A stretch of DNA of 64,000 nucleotides from CANMXU01 sp052030545. GTDB lineage: Bacteria; Pseudomonadota; Gammaproteobacteria; Enterobacterales; Alteromonadaceae. The notes beneath the pieces are model-generated. The model made no database searches. It worked only from the letters and a program-made list of their open reading frames with translations, and was not told where the DNA came from. Positions 44,548-51,904 of this stretch are shown in pieces. Position 1 is the stretch's first letter. Every line of letters starts with the position of its first letter. The translations under genes and the position numbers were made by a program. The stretch covers positions 1 through 64,000 of the forward strand of contig NZ_JBPDIH010000002.1 of NCBI RefSeq assembly GCF_052030545.1, written 5' to 3'.

Positions 44548-46185
44548 TTACTCGCTTAACTGCACACGAATGTTCTTTTTATCAATTTTACCAACGCTGG
44601 TTTTAGGAATGTCGGTAACAAAGTTAATGGTTTTAGGAATGGCCCATTTGTTGATCACCCCTTGGGCAATATAGGTTTGCAAATGCTGCTCAATATCGGC
44701 GCTATTAAGTTCAGATGTGCTGACAATTAAGGCATGCGGGCGTTCACCCCAACGCTCGTCAGGTAAACCAACAACCGCAACTTCAGCAACCTCATCGTGG
44801 GCACTGATCAGGTTTTCTAGGTCTAATGAAGAAATCCACTCGCCACCGGTTTTAATAACATCTTTGATGCGATCTTTTATTTCAACATTGCCATCGGCAT
44901 GAATACAAGCAACGTCGCCCGTATGTAGCCAACCGCCTTGCCATAATTCCTCACCTTTTTCAGGTTCGTATAAATAGTTTTGTGTCAGCCAAGGCGCGCG
45001 TACCACCACTTCGCCTGTGGTTTCGCCGTCAAAAGGTAGCGGTTTGCCGTTGGCGTCCCAAATTTGCATATCAACCATGTTACTGGCGATACCGGCTTTA
45101 ATGCGCAGTGGAATTTGTGCTTCGTCAGGCAAGTTAAGCTGCTCAGGTGTTAAGCGAGTTAAGCTAAGTAGCGGGCAGGTTTCAGACATACCATAACCTG
45201 TGTAGGTATGAATGCCTAAATCAAGTGCATGATTGGCTAAACCTGAAGTTAACGGGCTACCGCCAATGATCACGTGCCAGCCAGTAAAGTCAGTGGTTTT
45301 AGCCTCATCGCTTTGCAGTACCATTTGTAGCAGGGTTGGTACACAGTGCGATAAATTCACTTTTTCTTCGCGAATAAGTTTGGCTAGCGCGTTAGGTTCA
45401 TAACGGCCTGGGTAAATTTGCTGCATACCGAGCATAGTAGCCACATAAGGAATGCCCCACGCGTGTACATGGAACATTGGCGTAATCGGCATATAAACGC
45501 TGTCAGCGCTTAGCATCGGGCTGCCATTATGTATGGTTAATGACGACACCATGTTCATGGTATGAAGCACTAATTGGCGATGGCTAAAATAGACGCCCTT
45601 TGGGTTACCTGTAGTGCCGGTGGTATAAAATAACGTGGCCACTGAGTTTTCGTCAAAGTCAGGAAAATCGTATTCTTTGTCAGCTTTTGCAATTAACGCT
45701 TCGTATTCACCACATACCTCAATTTGGGTGCTTGGTGCTTGGCCAGAGTCTGATAAGGTGATCACCCCTTTTACCGTTTCTAGACCGCTGGCAATGCCTT
45801 CGGCAATAGGGAGGAAGTCTTCATGTACCAGCACAAAATCGTCTTTTGCATGATTCATGGTATATAAGATTTGATCTGGGGAAAGGCGAATATTAACGGT
45901 ATGCAGCACTGCGCCGATCATCGGAATCGCAAAAAAACATTCTAGGTAGCGGTGACTGTCCCAGTCCATTACCGCAACGGTATCGCCAGCTTTTACACCT
46001 AGCTCGGTTAAGGTATTGGCCAATTGGCAAACGCGTTGATTAAACTCAGCATAGCTAAAGCGTTCTTCGCCTCGGTAAACAATTTGATTTTTTTGTTCAA
46101 AACGTTGATGAGAGGTTAAAAGTCGTTTAATTAATAGCGGGTATTCATACGCTGAAGCACTTGAAGGTAATATTTTGGTCTGCAT
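44548..46185 (-). CDS. AMP-forming acyl-CoA synthetase (long-chain type)
   Basis: 545 residues from ATG 46185; an upstream in-frame start at 46239 is less likely. The AMP-binding P-loop is FYTTGTTGNPKGV (about residue 175), then YTGYGMSETCP, and WLHTGDVACIHADGNVEIKDRIKDVIKTGGEWIS gives the hinge and lysine region. The final PKTSVGKIDKKNIR holds the catalytic lysine. It activates a carboxylic acid to its CoA thioester in the cytosol. The group is that of the medium/long-chain fatty-acid ligases and 3-methylmercaptopropionyl-CoA ligase (DmdB). The true acid is not known. It is followed by a terminator and transcribed alone. Confidence 0.88.
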   Translation of the reverse strand: MQTKILPSSASAYEYPLLIKRLLTSHQRFEQKNQIVYRGEERFSYAEFNQRVCQLANTLTELGVKAGDTVAVMDWDSHRYLECFFAIPMIGAVLHTVNIRLSPDQILYTMNHAKDDFVLVHEDFLPIAEGIASGLETVKGVITLSDSGQAPSTQIEVCGEYEALIAKADKEYDFPDFDENSVATLFYTTGTTGNPKGVYFSHRQLVLHTMNMVSSLTIHNGSPMLSADSVYMPITPMFHVHAWGIPYVATMLGMQQIYPGRYEPNALAKLIREEKVNLSHCVPTLLQMVLQSDEAKTTDFTGWHVIIGGSPLTSGLANHALDLGIHTYTGYGMSETCPLLSLTRLTPEQLNLPDEAQIPLRIKAGIASNMVDMQIWDANGKPLPFDGETTGEVVVRAPWLTQNYLYEPEKGEELWQGGWLHTGDVACIHADGNVEIKDRIKDVIKTGGEWISSLDLENLISAHDEVAEVAVVGLPDERWGERPHALIVSTSELNSADIEQHLQTYIAQGVINKWAIPKTINFVTDIPKTSVGKIDKKNIRVQLSE

Positions 46186-46387
46186 TGTAAATACTCTTTT
46201 ATTATGGATAACTTTAAGAATTTCGTAGTTAATAGGCATAGTAATTTCTATTAATAAGAATTATTTGCTTATTTACGCCATATTGTTGCTTTTTGATGCT
46301 AAAAAGCGGGATGAACTTTGTTACTAGGTATTGAAGTAAGGTTTTTCCAGTGTATTTTCTCGTTAGGTAAACAAGAGTGCGATAGAT

Positions 46388-46455
46388 AAGGAGTCAGTGT
46401 CATTTAGAAAACGACTAATCCTGCTTATTTTTCATCCTTTAATGTCATCGACCCT
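46388..46455. repeat. Decayed REP-like palindrome
   Basis: AGGAGTCAGTGTCATTT on the left and ATGTCATCGACCCTG on the right match the arms of the GGGGTCGGTGACA family (18521) with several changes. Part of a 452-base gene-free stretch (46186-46637). Confidence 0.5.
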
Positions 46456-46475
46456 GTTTTTTCTTTTAAATTCGT

Positions 46476-46571
46476 ACCCAGAGCTGCAATAACTATTGAT
46501 ATATCCATCAACAATCCGTTCGCCCTGAGCTTGTCGAAGGGAGCCTGTCGAAGGGAGCGCGTAGCAGTTGA
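46476..46571. repeat. Single copy of the 46-base repeat with TTGTCGAAGGG tail
   Basis: Contains AACTATTGATATATCCATCA and GTTCGCCCTGAGC, followed by TTGTCGAAGGGAGCCTGTCGAAGGGAGC. This is the same structure as the tail of the array at 47421. TGAGCTTGTCGAAGGG is a very widespread bacterial repeat. Confidence 0.7.
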
Positions 46572-46637
46572 AGGAAAACTGCTGGGAAGAATAAGAGATC
46601 ACTGGAAAGTGATCTCTATCAAAATTTAACCGATAAC

Positions 46638-47195
46638 CTAATGTTTATGATGAGGCATTAACACTTTGCTTTCATCAATTGGGATCATGATATGCGCATA
46701 AGGTGTACCAGCCCACATAACATAAGGTTCACCCTTACTAGGATCGGTAGTCAGGCCTTTTAGCATAGCTTTAGGAACAATAACCATTAAATGCGGCCCT
46801 GTTTCGACATAATCTTTAGCCCCTTTATGATCAGTATGATAAGGATCAGAGTTACTCACCCCAGCACCAAAGTCCCCTTTTAGCATATAAGAAATGCCAA
46901 TTTGGTCGGCAACAAAATCGCTTTTCGTTTGTAATGCGCTGAACATTTTCATCCAAGTTGCGTCATTACAAATTGGGTTTTTATCGTTTGGCATAACATC
47001 AGGCAGGCAAGTCCAGCCGTTAGTTCCCTTTTTCAATAGGGTTCCATCAGAGTCTAGAATGGTAGCGTCTTGGCTTATAGAACTTGGCGCTGCCGACATA
47101 GCACGTTTAATTTTTACCGCATTAGATTCTGCATTAACGGTATAACTTATCAGCATTGTGATGATAACAACAAAATAGGTATGTATCTTTTTCAT
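46638..47195 (-). CDS. Conserved exported protein of unknown function
   Basis: A 185-residue protein with a signal peptide ending at VNA (about residue 22). The mature part opens with KIKRAMSAAPSSISQDATILDSDG, then TNGWTCLPD, CNDATW and YMLKGDFGAGVSNSDP. I have seen this pattern in many proteobacterial exported proteins without an assigned role. Two cysteines (about 62 and 75) could form a disulphide. The terminal PHHKH is histidine-rich. Isolated between repeat regions. ATG 47195. Confidence 0.7.
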   Translation of the reverse strand: MKKIHTYFVVIITMLISYTVNAESNAVKIKRAMSAAPSSISQDATILDSDGTLLKKGTNGWTCLPDVMPNDKNPICNDATWMKMFSALQTKSDFVADQIGISYMLKGDFGAGVSNSDPYHTDHKGAKDYVETGPHLMVIVPKAMLKGLTTDPSKGEPYVMWAGTPYAHIMIPIDESKVLMPHHKH

Positions 47196-47420
47196 GGGTT
47201 TCCTTAATGGTTTGTCGCTAGAAAAAGTGTGTTTAAGTATAGGAGTGGATCAGTAATAATTCCTGATAAAGCTGGGGTTAAGGTTTGCTCACCATACAAG
47301 GAGCGATTAGATGTTCTTTGTTAACGACGAATGAATATTAAAAAAAAGGACATGGGAATGTGGGAAACCTGCTAGCTTCACTTTTATTCTTAACAGCGAA
47401 TAATAAACTCATTTTAAAAT

Positions 47421-47706
47421 CGTTCGCCCTGAGCTGAAATAACTATTGATATATCCATCAACAATCCGTTCGTCCTGAGCTGTAATAACTATTGATATAT
47501 CCATCAACAATCAGTTCGTCCTGAGCTGTAATAACTATTGATATATCCATCAACAATCCGTTCGCCCTGAGCTGTAATAGCTATTGATATAACCATCAAC
47601 AATCCGTTCGCCCTGAGCTGTAATAGCTATTGGTATATCCATCAATAATCCGTTCGCCCTGAGCCTGTCGAAGGGAGCCTGTCGAAGGGAGCCTGTAGTA
47701 GTCGAA
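47421..47706. repeat. Tandem array of a 46-base repeat, five units plus tail
   Basis: Units start at 47421, 47467, 47513, 47559, 47605 and 47651, exactly 46 bases apart. Each reads about CGTTCGCCCTGAGCTGTAAT, then AACTATTGATATATCCATCAACAATC. The last unit switches to CTGTCGAAGGGAGC repeated twice. There are no unique spacers, so this is not a CRISPR array. It occupies most of the 643-base gap before the lectin gene. Confidence 0.9.
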
Positions 47707-47838
47707 TTCGATAATGGTCACATTCAATAACTGTAATTGGTTGTAATACTTTTAACTGAAATACCGAGCTACCTTAATTACAAGCTAGGTAACTACACCT
47801 ACCTTGTACTTTACTAAACGAATATTTAAGGAAAAATA

Positions 47839-48183
47839 ATGTCTACATACAAAGTAAATATCCCTGCTGGCCCTATCTGGAACCAAAAAGATGCAGAAGA
47901 AAAGGCCCCTAAAGTTGCTGCTGCACATCAAGGGAAATGGACTGGGCAATGGAATACAGTTGTTGAAAGCCAAATGAGCGTAATTGAAGTTGAATTAAAT
48001 GTTGCGAATACCGGCGCAAATGAGTTTAAAACAAATGTTTTAGCGGGTCCTATCTGGAGCAATGATGAAGCTCAAGAAATAGGTAAAACCATTGCGGCTT
48101 CTTATGGTGCCGAATTTACGGGTGAATGGCATACGGTCACGGAAGGTGTAATGAGTGTCATCGAAATCATATATAAGTACTAA
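47839..48183 (+). CDS. MVL-type mannan-binding lectin
   Basis: A 114-residue cytosolic-looking protein without signal peptide. It is made of two homologous halves offset by 59 residues: AGPIWNQKDA at 10-19 and AGPIWSNDEA at 69-78; WTGQWNTV and FTGEWHTV; MSVIEVEL and MSVIEIIY. Length, duplication and nearly all of these motifs match MVL, the Microcystis viridis lectin of 113 residues that binds the Man4-GlcNAc2-type core of high-mannose glycans and blocks HIV entry (established for MVL; I compare from memory). AAGGAAAAATA precedes the ATG. It lies just beyond a tandem repeat array and next to the distal end of an integron cassette array, which suggests horizontal acquisition. A role in defence against grazers or in binding algal or fungal mannans is inference. 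Confidence 0.9.
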   Translation: MSTYKVNIPAGPIWNQKDAEEKAPKVAAAHQGKWTGQWNTVVESQMSVIEVELNVANTGANEFKTNVLAGPIWSNDEAQEIGKTIAASYGAEFTGEWHTVTEGVMSVIEIIYKY

Positions 48184-48188
48184 TTTAT

Positions 48189-48217
48189 CGCTCAGTATTG
48201 CTGTGCAGTGCTGAGCG
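48189..48217 (+). terminator. Weak hairpin after the lectin gene
   Basis: CGCTCAG arm and CTGAGCG arm with a 15-base loop, six bases after the stop. There is no T-run, so termination is uncertain. Confidence 0.3.
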
Positions 48218-48308
48218 AACTTAGCTTACAACGACCTGTTAATAGACAAATTGTAAAACCAAATAGAACCACCCAGCTGTAATTTTTCCCACTTGAAAAT
48301 TTGTAGAA

Positions 48309-48380
48309 AAAATCGGTGACATTTAGCAACATTGCTAATACTGCTAGCTTACATCCTTATTTTGTCACTAACCTCGATTA
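48309..48380. repeat. Decayed REP-like palindrome
   Basis: AATCGGTGACATTTAGCAAC at the left and TTTTGTCACTAACCTCG at the right correspond to the arms of the GGGGTCGGTGACA family with mutations. It lies between the lectin gene and the disrupted cassette gene. Confidence 0.55.
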
Positions 48381-48395
48381 TTTTAATCCATAAAC

Positions 48396-48958
48396 TTAGC
48401 CGTAATGAATATTGATTAAACTGCGAATTAATTCTAGTTTCTTTTGTGCTAAAGCAACACACTCTGCCTTTGATTTTTGTGTTGCTGATTCATAACCTAT
48501 CGCTGCATTCACATAAAAACAAGCAGCTTTGATAGCGTCAATAAGCTGGTGATTAGGGGCTGTTGATCTTTCGAGGTTAAATTTTGTTCAAAGTAAACGC
48601 TTTTTGTTCAAGGCGTGAACAACACAGCATGGTTGTTCCATGTAAGTTGTGAACAACGATGAAGAAATAGCGTTTAGTTGAACCCAAGGGCTGCGTTTCT
48701 AGGCATTTATACTGCATTATTGCGCTTTCATGTGGAATAACCACATAGCAATCGCAATGCTTTGTATAAATACCGATAAACTGCAGCAAAAATAAACACG
48801 AAAGTTCAACAGCCCCTAGTATTTAACTTTGAATTTACGAACTCTTGTTTGATGGCCTGAGTTGCACCATAAATAGCGGCTTTCTCAAAAGCGTTATTTG
48901 TACTCGCCAGCAATGCTAATTCATCAAGTTTAAATATTAACACTAAAGGTTCATTCAT
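48396..48958 (-). pseudogene. Hypothetical gene split by MITE-like element B
   Basis: The 5' part starts at ATG 48958 after AGGGAGCTTGG, and encodes MNEPLVLIFKLDELALLAS and so on to KLNT. The element at 48554-48818 then interrupts. The 3' part (NHQLIDAIKAACFYVNAAIG onward, ending RSLINIHYG) continues to the TAA at 48396. Removing the element and one copy of the TA target joins the halves in frame to a 99-residue protein. The family is not recognised; it is soluble and helical. It stands at the distal end of the cassette array and was probably its last cassette. Confidence 0.75.
48554..48818. mobile_element. MITE-like element B, 265 bases including TA flanks
   Basis: Inverted ends: left TAGGGGCTGTTGATCTTTCG, right (reverse complement) TAGGGGCTGTTGAACTTTCG. 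They are bounded by TA on both sides, as expected for a TA target duplication. No transposase. Its right part aligns with that of element A (29133-29498): ATGTGGAATAACCACA, TTGTATAAAT, CTGCAGCAAAAATAAAC. An open frame inside it is not a gene. Confidence 0.8.
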
Positions 48959-48977
48959 AATCCAAGCTCCCTTTGCG

Positions 48978-49016
48978 CATAACACCCCCTGTTTTCCTAT
49001 AATGGCTTGTTATGTG
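48978..49016 (-). other. Possible short or truncated attC site
   Basis: CATAACACC at the left and GGCTTGTTATGTG at the right, only about 40 bases, between the split gene and the next lipoprotein gene. It has the outer boxes but no recognisable inner arms. Confidence 0.35.
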
Positions 49017-49018
49017 TT

Positions 49019-49489
49019 TTATTCTCCAAGCCATTTAAATTTGGCCTCTTTCGTTATTTTATTGAATTCAGCCTGAGTGATTTTGCCGTTAGCTAAATCA
49101 TCTTCTGCTGACCAAGCAACCTTTTGATATTCGTATTCTATAGCGGCAAGAATATAACCGAGCTTTCTTTCGGTGATATTTCCTTTATGAAAGTGGTGCA
49201 TCGCTAGTTTTTTATTCCACTGCTTGCCCTCTGGCGGTTGTGGTAACGTAAAATCAAGGGTTAGAAGCCTTTCATCTGATATTGTGAAGCCTTTAGCTAT
49301 TGAATCTTTAGCACATTCATAGAGCATATAATCAATAGAGTCTTGCAGGCCATAAAAATGCCAATCAAAACCGGCATTACAACCTCCGACGATTTTTCCC
49401 TCATTGTCAGTAATATTTATTACTCTTTCAGCGCAACCTGAGAGGCAAAATAAGACTACGATTATCTTTAACAAATTTCGATACATCAA
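49019..49489 (-). CDS. Cassette lipoprotein, function unknown
   Basis: A 156-residue protein with a lipoprotein signal (LFCLSGC, cysteine at about residue 19). The mature part is mixed alpha/beta with three further cysteines (about 37, 58) and a helical C-terminus (NGKITQAEFNKITKEAKF) that looks like an EF-hand-like or acidic helix pair. No family recognised. The stop abuts the possible attC at 48978-49016, and upstream lies the attC-like 49503-49640. GAGGAGCTCATTG precedes the ATG. Confidence 0.65.
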   Translation of the reverse strand: MMYRNLLKIIVVLFCLSGCAERVINITDNEGKIVGGCNAGFDWHFYGLQDSIDYMLYECAKDSIAKGFTISDERLLTLDFTLPQPPEGKQWNKKLAMHHFHKGNITERKLGYILAAIEYEYQKVAWSAEDDLANGKITQAEFNKITKEAKFKWLGE

Positions 49490-49502
49490 TGAGCTCCTCT
49501 AA

Positions 49503-49640
49503 ACATAACCAATTATAGACAAATAATAGTTTGCTAAAATGTCTAGCGAAGCTGAACCGAGCAAACTGTTTTTCAAAAAAATTAGCAAGCCACGAGCAAA
49601 AATCCAACTGTTATTTGTCTTGCTTAAACGACTTGTATGT
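49503..49640 (-). other. attC site, degenerate and long
   Basis: Begins ATAACC and ends GACTTGTATG, about 138 bases. Inner parts carry TTTGCTAAAATGTCTAGCG and GCAAACTG arms plus a second set (AGCAAAAATCCAACTG) normally seen in another attC subtype. It looks like a fusion of two sites. The outer R box is damaged (TTGTATG for TTGTTAG). Confidence 0.6.
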
Positions 49641-49642
49641 TT

Positions 49643-50092
49643 TCATATGAAGGAGCTGACTAAAACCGAACGAGCATCGCACTCAGCGCTACTTAAATCA
49701 GAACTATAACTTATAGGGTAGCCAAAATTATCATCAAATACTGGCATTCCTTTAATTGTGTCAGCACTTTCAAGCATATGTTCAAAAATTTCATCAATAG
49801 TTGGGTAAGTTGTATTTTCTATTTCTAGGAACTCACCAAATTCCGGAACATATATTGAAGAAATATTGCCATTTATGACCGTTATTTCTACAGGAGGAAA
49901 CGGATCCGCAGTTGGGCAATCACTTGGTGATGAAACATATGTAAATGTATAGGATTTGACACCTGAATCTAACCAAACATTTTCATTCTCTTGAATAAGA
50001 CTGTTCACATTTTGGTTCTGATTTTCATCAGAGCTATTATCACAGCCCTCCAAACCCAATAAACATAAAAAAACTAAATACTTTGAATTCAT
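49643..50092 (-). CDS. DUF6174-like cassette lipoprotein
   Basis: 149 residues from ATG 50092, which gives a clean lipoprotein signal (LLGLEGC). A longer frame to 50125 would place a stretch ahead of it. The mature domain resembles DUF6174: VKSYTFTYVSSPSDC, then VEITVINGNISSIY, TIDEIFEHML and the closing GYPISYSSDLSSAECDARS. DUF6174 proteins are small exported proteins of unknown role. Flanked by attC-like sites on both sides, so it is a complete cassette. Start spacing is good (AAGGATCGTAT). Confidence 0.6.
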   Translation of the reverse strand: MNSKYLVFLCLLGLEGCDNSSDENQNQNVNSLIQENENVWLDSGVKSYTFTYVSSPSDCPTADPFPPVEITVINGNISSIYVPEFGEFLEIENTTYPTIDEIFEHMLESADTIKGMPVFDDNFGYPISYSSDLSSAECDARSVLVSSFI

Positions 50093-50113
50093 ATACGATC
50101 CTTGTTGGAAAAC

Positions 50114-50209
50114 ATAACGCCTCAATAAGAGACAAAAAATAGTTGCTTAAAATAAGCGACGAAGGAGCAAAAGCCAACTGTTTTTTGTCCTTTAAATTGG
50201 CTTGTTATA
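50114..50209 (-). other. attC site
   Basis: ATAACGCCTCAATAAGAGA ... GGCTTGTTATA, 96 bases, with inner arms TTGCTTAAAATAAGCGACG and AGCCAACTG. Normal site between the DUF6174 cassette and the toxin-antitoxin cassette. Confidence 0.85.
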
Positions 50210-50224
50210 TTTTTTATACTACAA

Positions 50225-50243
50225 TGTACGACAATACCGTACA
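50225..50243 (+). promoter_or_regulatory. Likely YefM operator
   Basis: TGTACG-ACAATAC-CGTACA, perfect six-base arms, 17 bases before the yefM ATG. YefM of E. coli recognises palindromes around TGTACA (established), and both half-sites fit. It probably mediates autorepression of the toxin-antitoxin pair. Confidence 0.65.
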
Positions 50244-50259
50244 CAAAGGCGATTTAACT

Positions 50260-50532
50260 ATGAATAGCATAAGCGTAAACCAGTTTAGAGACAACTTAAA
50301 ATCATATGTTGAACAAACTGTTAGCGAGCATGAACCTATAAAAGTTACAAGGCGCGCAGGCGATGACTTTGTTGTGATGAGTGCTGATGATTGGGAGCGA
50401 GAACAAGAAACTTTACACGTATTACAAAGTAACAGTTTAATGCAACAAATTGCCGAATCCATGAAAACGCATACAACTAATAAAGGCTATAAACCAACTC
50501 AAGAGCAATTAGATGAGATCACTAATCTTTGA
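50260..50532 (+). CDS. yefM: YefM-type antitoxin, integron cassette
   Basis: 90 residues from ATG 50260. Phd/YefM fold: MNSISVNQFRDNLKSYVEQT at the start, EPIKVTRRAGDDFVVMSADDWE in the middle, then a long helical C-terminus that wraps the toxin. It is encoded on the plus strand, opposite to the surrounding cassette genes, and has its own promoter region with a YefM-type operator, as expected for toxin-antitoxin cassettes. It overlaps the toxin gene by 20 bases. Such modules are thought to prevent loss of cassette arrays. Confidence 0.9.
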   Translation: MNSISVNQFRDNLKSYVEQTVSEHEPIKVTRRAGDDFVVMSADDWEREQETLHVLQSNSLMQQIAESMKTHTTNKGYKPTQEQLDEITNL

Positions 50533-50782
50533 AGGTAAAACGTGGCTCATCTACGAGCAATTGAGAGAAAAAGATAAAAAATTACATAAAGCTTTATGTA
50601 AAACACTTAAAGAAATGCTGCGTACCGATCCTAGTTCGGGATTGGGAAAGCCAGAGCCGTTAAAACACAACTTATCAGGACTATGGTCAAAGCGCATTTC
50701 ACAAAAAGATCGATTAATTTATAAGTTTGATGATGAATATATTTATATTTTCGCCATTGGTGGGCATTACGACGATCACTAG
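50513..50782 (+). CDS. yoeB: YoeB-type mRNA-interferase toxin, integron cassette
   Basis: An 89-residue Txe/YoeB RelE-fold toxin that cuts mRNA on the ribosome. The family's WLIYEQLREKDKKLHKAL opening, RTDPSSGLGKPEPLKHNLSGLWSKRISQKDRLIY, and the terminal histidine-tyrosine (GGHYDDH) are all in place. GKPEPLKHNLSG is identical to the E. coli form. It overlaps the antitoxin gene by 20 bases, so expression is coupled. The attC site begins just after the stop, so toxin and antitoxin move as one cassette in reverse orientation. Confidence 0.92.
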   Translation: MRSLIFEGKTWLIYEQLREKDKKLHKALCKTLKEMLRTDPSSGLGKPEPLKHNLSGLWSKRISQKDRLIYKFDDEYIYIFAIGGHYDDH

Positions 50783-50788
50783 AAAAAT

Positions 50789-50908
50789 ATAACGCCTCAT
50801 TCAGAGGCATAGCTAAAATGTGTAGCGAAGCGAAACCGAGCAAACTTCATTGTCCTTTTGAGTACCTTGTAAAGCTGCATTTATTAGCGGGCTTATTAAC
50901 TTGTTAGG
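50789..50908 (-). other. attC site
   Basis: ATAACGCCTCATTCAGAGGC ... TTAACTTGTTAGGC, about 120 bases, longer than its neighbours. The arms AGCTAAAATGTGTAGCGAAGC and GCAAACT belong to a second attC subtype. The stop codon of the GNAT gene lies in its right end. Confidence 0.85.
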
Positions 50909-51398
50909 CTTTTATTGTACCTTGCCAATAACCAACATCCTGCCACTGGTCAAATTTAAAACCAACTTCTTTAAAATGAGCAACTTTTTCTAAACCAAAC
51001 TTTTCATGTAAAGCAACACTAGCTTGATTAGGTAATGTAATACCTCCAATTACAGAATGAATAGAGCGTTGCTTTAACTCTGAGAATAATGCTTCGTAGA
51101 GCTGAGTACCAACACCGTTACCCGAAGAGTTAGGTGATAAATAGACTGTTACTTCTACTGAAAATCGATAAGCAAAGCGTTCTCTCCATTTGCTAGCATA
51201 TGCGTAACCAATTACTTTACCCATGTCATCCTCGGCAATTAGCCAAGGTAAATTATCTGACTGAATTTTTGATATGCGTGAAAGTATATTTTCTGGGCTT
51301 ATAGTTTCGGTTTCGAATGTAACTACAGTATTAGAAATATAATGATTATAAATTTCAGCAATCGAAGTTACATCTCTATCAAGTACACTCCGAATCAT
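50904..51398 (-). CDS. GNAT acetyltransferase, phosphinothricin acetyltransferase-like (cassette)
   Basis: A 164-residue GNAT protein of the Pat/Bar/YncA group, which acetylates phosphinothricin-like or methionine-sulfone-type compounds. Conserved parts are IYNHYISNTVVTFETE, WLIAEDDMGKVIGYAYASKWRERFAY, VEVTVYLSPNSSGNGVGTQLYEAL (acetyl-CoA loop, with SxGxGxG-like), and GGITLPNQASVALHEKFGLEKVAHFKEVGFKFDQWQDVGYWQ. The TAA stop overlaps the attC boundary. AGGAGGCATT precedes ATG 51398. Antibiotic- or herbicide-like substrates are typical in integrons, but the actual one is unknown. Confidence 0.88.
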   Translation of the reverse strand: MIRSVLDRDVTSIAEIYNHYISNTVVTFETETISPENILSRISKIQSDNLPWLIAEDDMGKVIGYAYASKWRERFAYRFSVEVTVYLSPNSSGNGVGTQLYEALFSELKQRSIHSVIGGITLPNQASVALHEKFGLEKVAHFKEVGFKFDQWQDVGYWQGTIKA

Positions 51399-51413
51399 AA
51401 TGCCTCCTGAAAG

Positions 51414-51512
51414 CCTAACGCCTTGCTATGCGCGCAATTAATAGTTGGTTAAAATAAGCGACGCAGGAGCAAAAAACAACTGTAATTTGTCCTGTTAATT
51501 AGCTTGTTAGGT
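51414..51512 (-). other. attC site
   Basis: CCTAACGCCTTGCTATGCGCG ... TTAGCTTGTTAGGTG, about 99 bases, with inner arms TTGGTTAAAATAAGCGACG and ACAACTG. Lies between the GNAT and small lipoprotein cassettes. Confidence 0.85.
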
Positions 51513-51519
51513 GTTTATT

Positions 51520-51756
51520 TTACTTGTCTTTTTTTGGTTTAAATATTTCTACCAAAATAGCATCAACTTTTAACGAATCATCACGATCTTCTTGCGCCAT
51601 TCTACGTTCTTGTTCTGCAACTTGAGGTTGCCCTATAGATTCGTAATAATCCCCAGCCTTATCATGATTATCAGCTCTTTTATTTAGCTCAGAGTTTGAT
51701 GCACACCCACTTAAGAGAAAGATTAAAACTAAAAGAAATAAATTTGATTTTTGCAT
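51520..51756 (-). CDS. Small cassette lipoprotein, 78 residues
   Basis: Start ATG 51756 follows GGAGTTTTTT. Lipoprotein signal with LIFLLSGC (cysteine about residue 18). The mature part is a short, highly charged helix (NKRADNHDKAGDYYESIGQPQVAEQERRMAQEDRDD) ending FKPKKDK. It could be a coiled-coil anchor. No family name. A complete cassette flanked by attC sites on both sides. Confidence 0.7.
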   Translation of the reverse strand: MQKSNLFLLVLIFLLSGCASNSELNKRADNHDKAGDYYESIGQPQVAEQERRMAQEDRDDSLKVDAILVEIFKPKKDK

Positions 51757-51807
51757 AAAAAACTCCATTTCATCTACAGTGATTATAGCCGCCAATCCGC
51801 TTGACAC

Positions 51808-51904
51808 CTAACGCCCAAATAATGGGCAAATATCAGTTGGTTAAAATAAGCGACGCAGGAGCAAAAACCAACTGTTATTTGTCCTTTTGAGTGACTTGTT
51901 AACT
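51808..51904 (-). other. attC site, translated through by its cassette gene
   Basis: CTAACGCCCAAATAATGGGC ... GTGACTTGTTAACTG. Inner arms TTGGTTAAAATAAGCGACG and ACCAACTG. The gene at 51841-52254 has no stop before the site and ends inside it. Confidence 0.85.

Noticed and set aside
44139..44674. Overlapping open frames on both strands in the GMC-CoA ligase spacer
   Set aside because: They run through tandem repeats and the terminator, lack good starts and show no known domain.
47421..47706. CRISPR array
   Set aside because: The repeats are contiguous with no unique spacers, and no cas gene is present.
48577..48789. 70-residue open frame inside MITE-like element B
   Set aside because: It lies between the inverted ends, resembles no transposase and is too short to mobilise the element.
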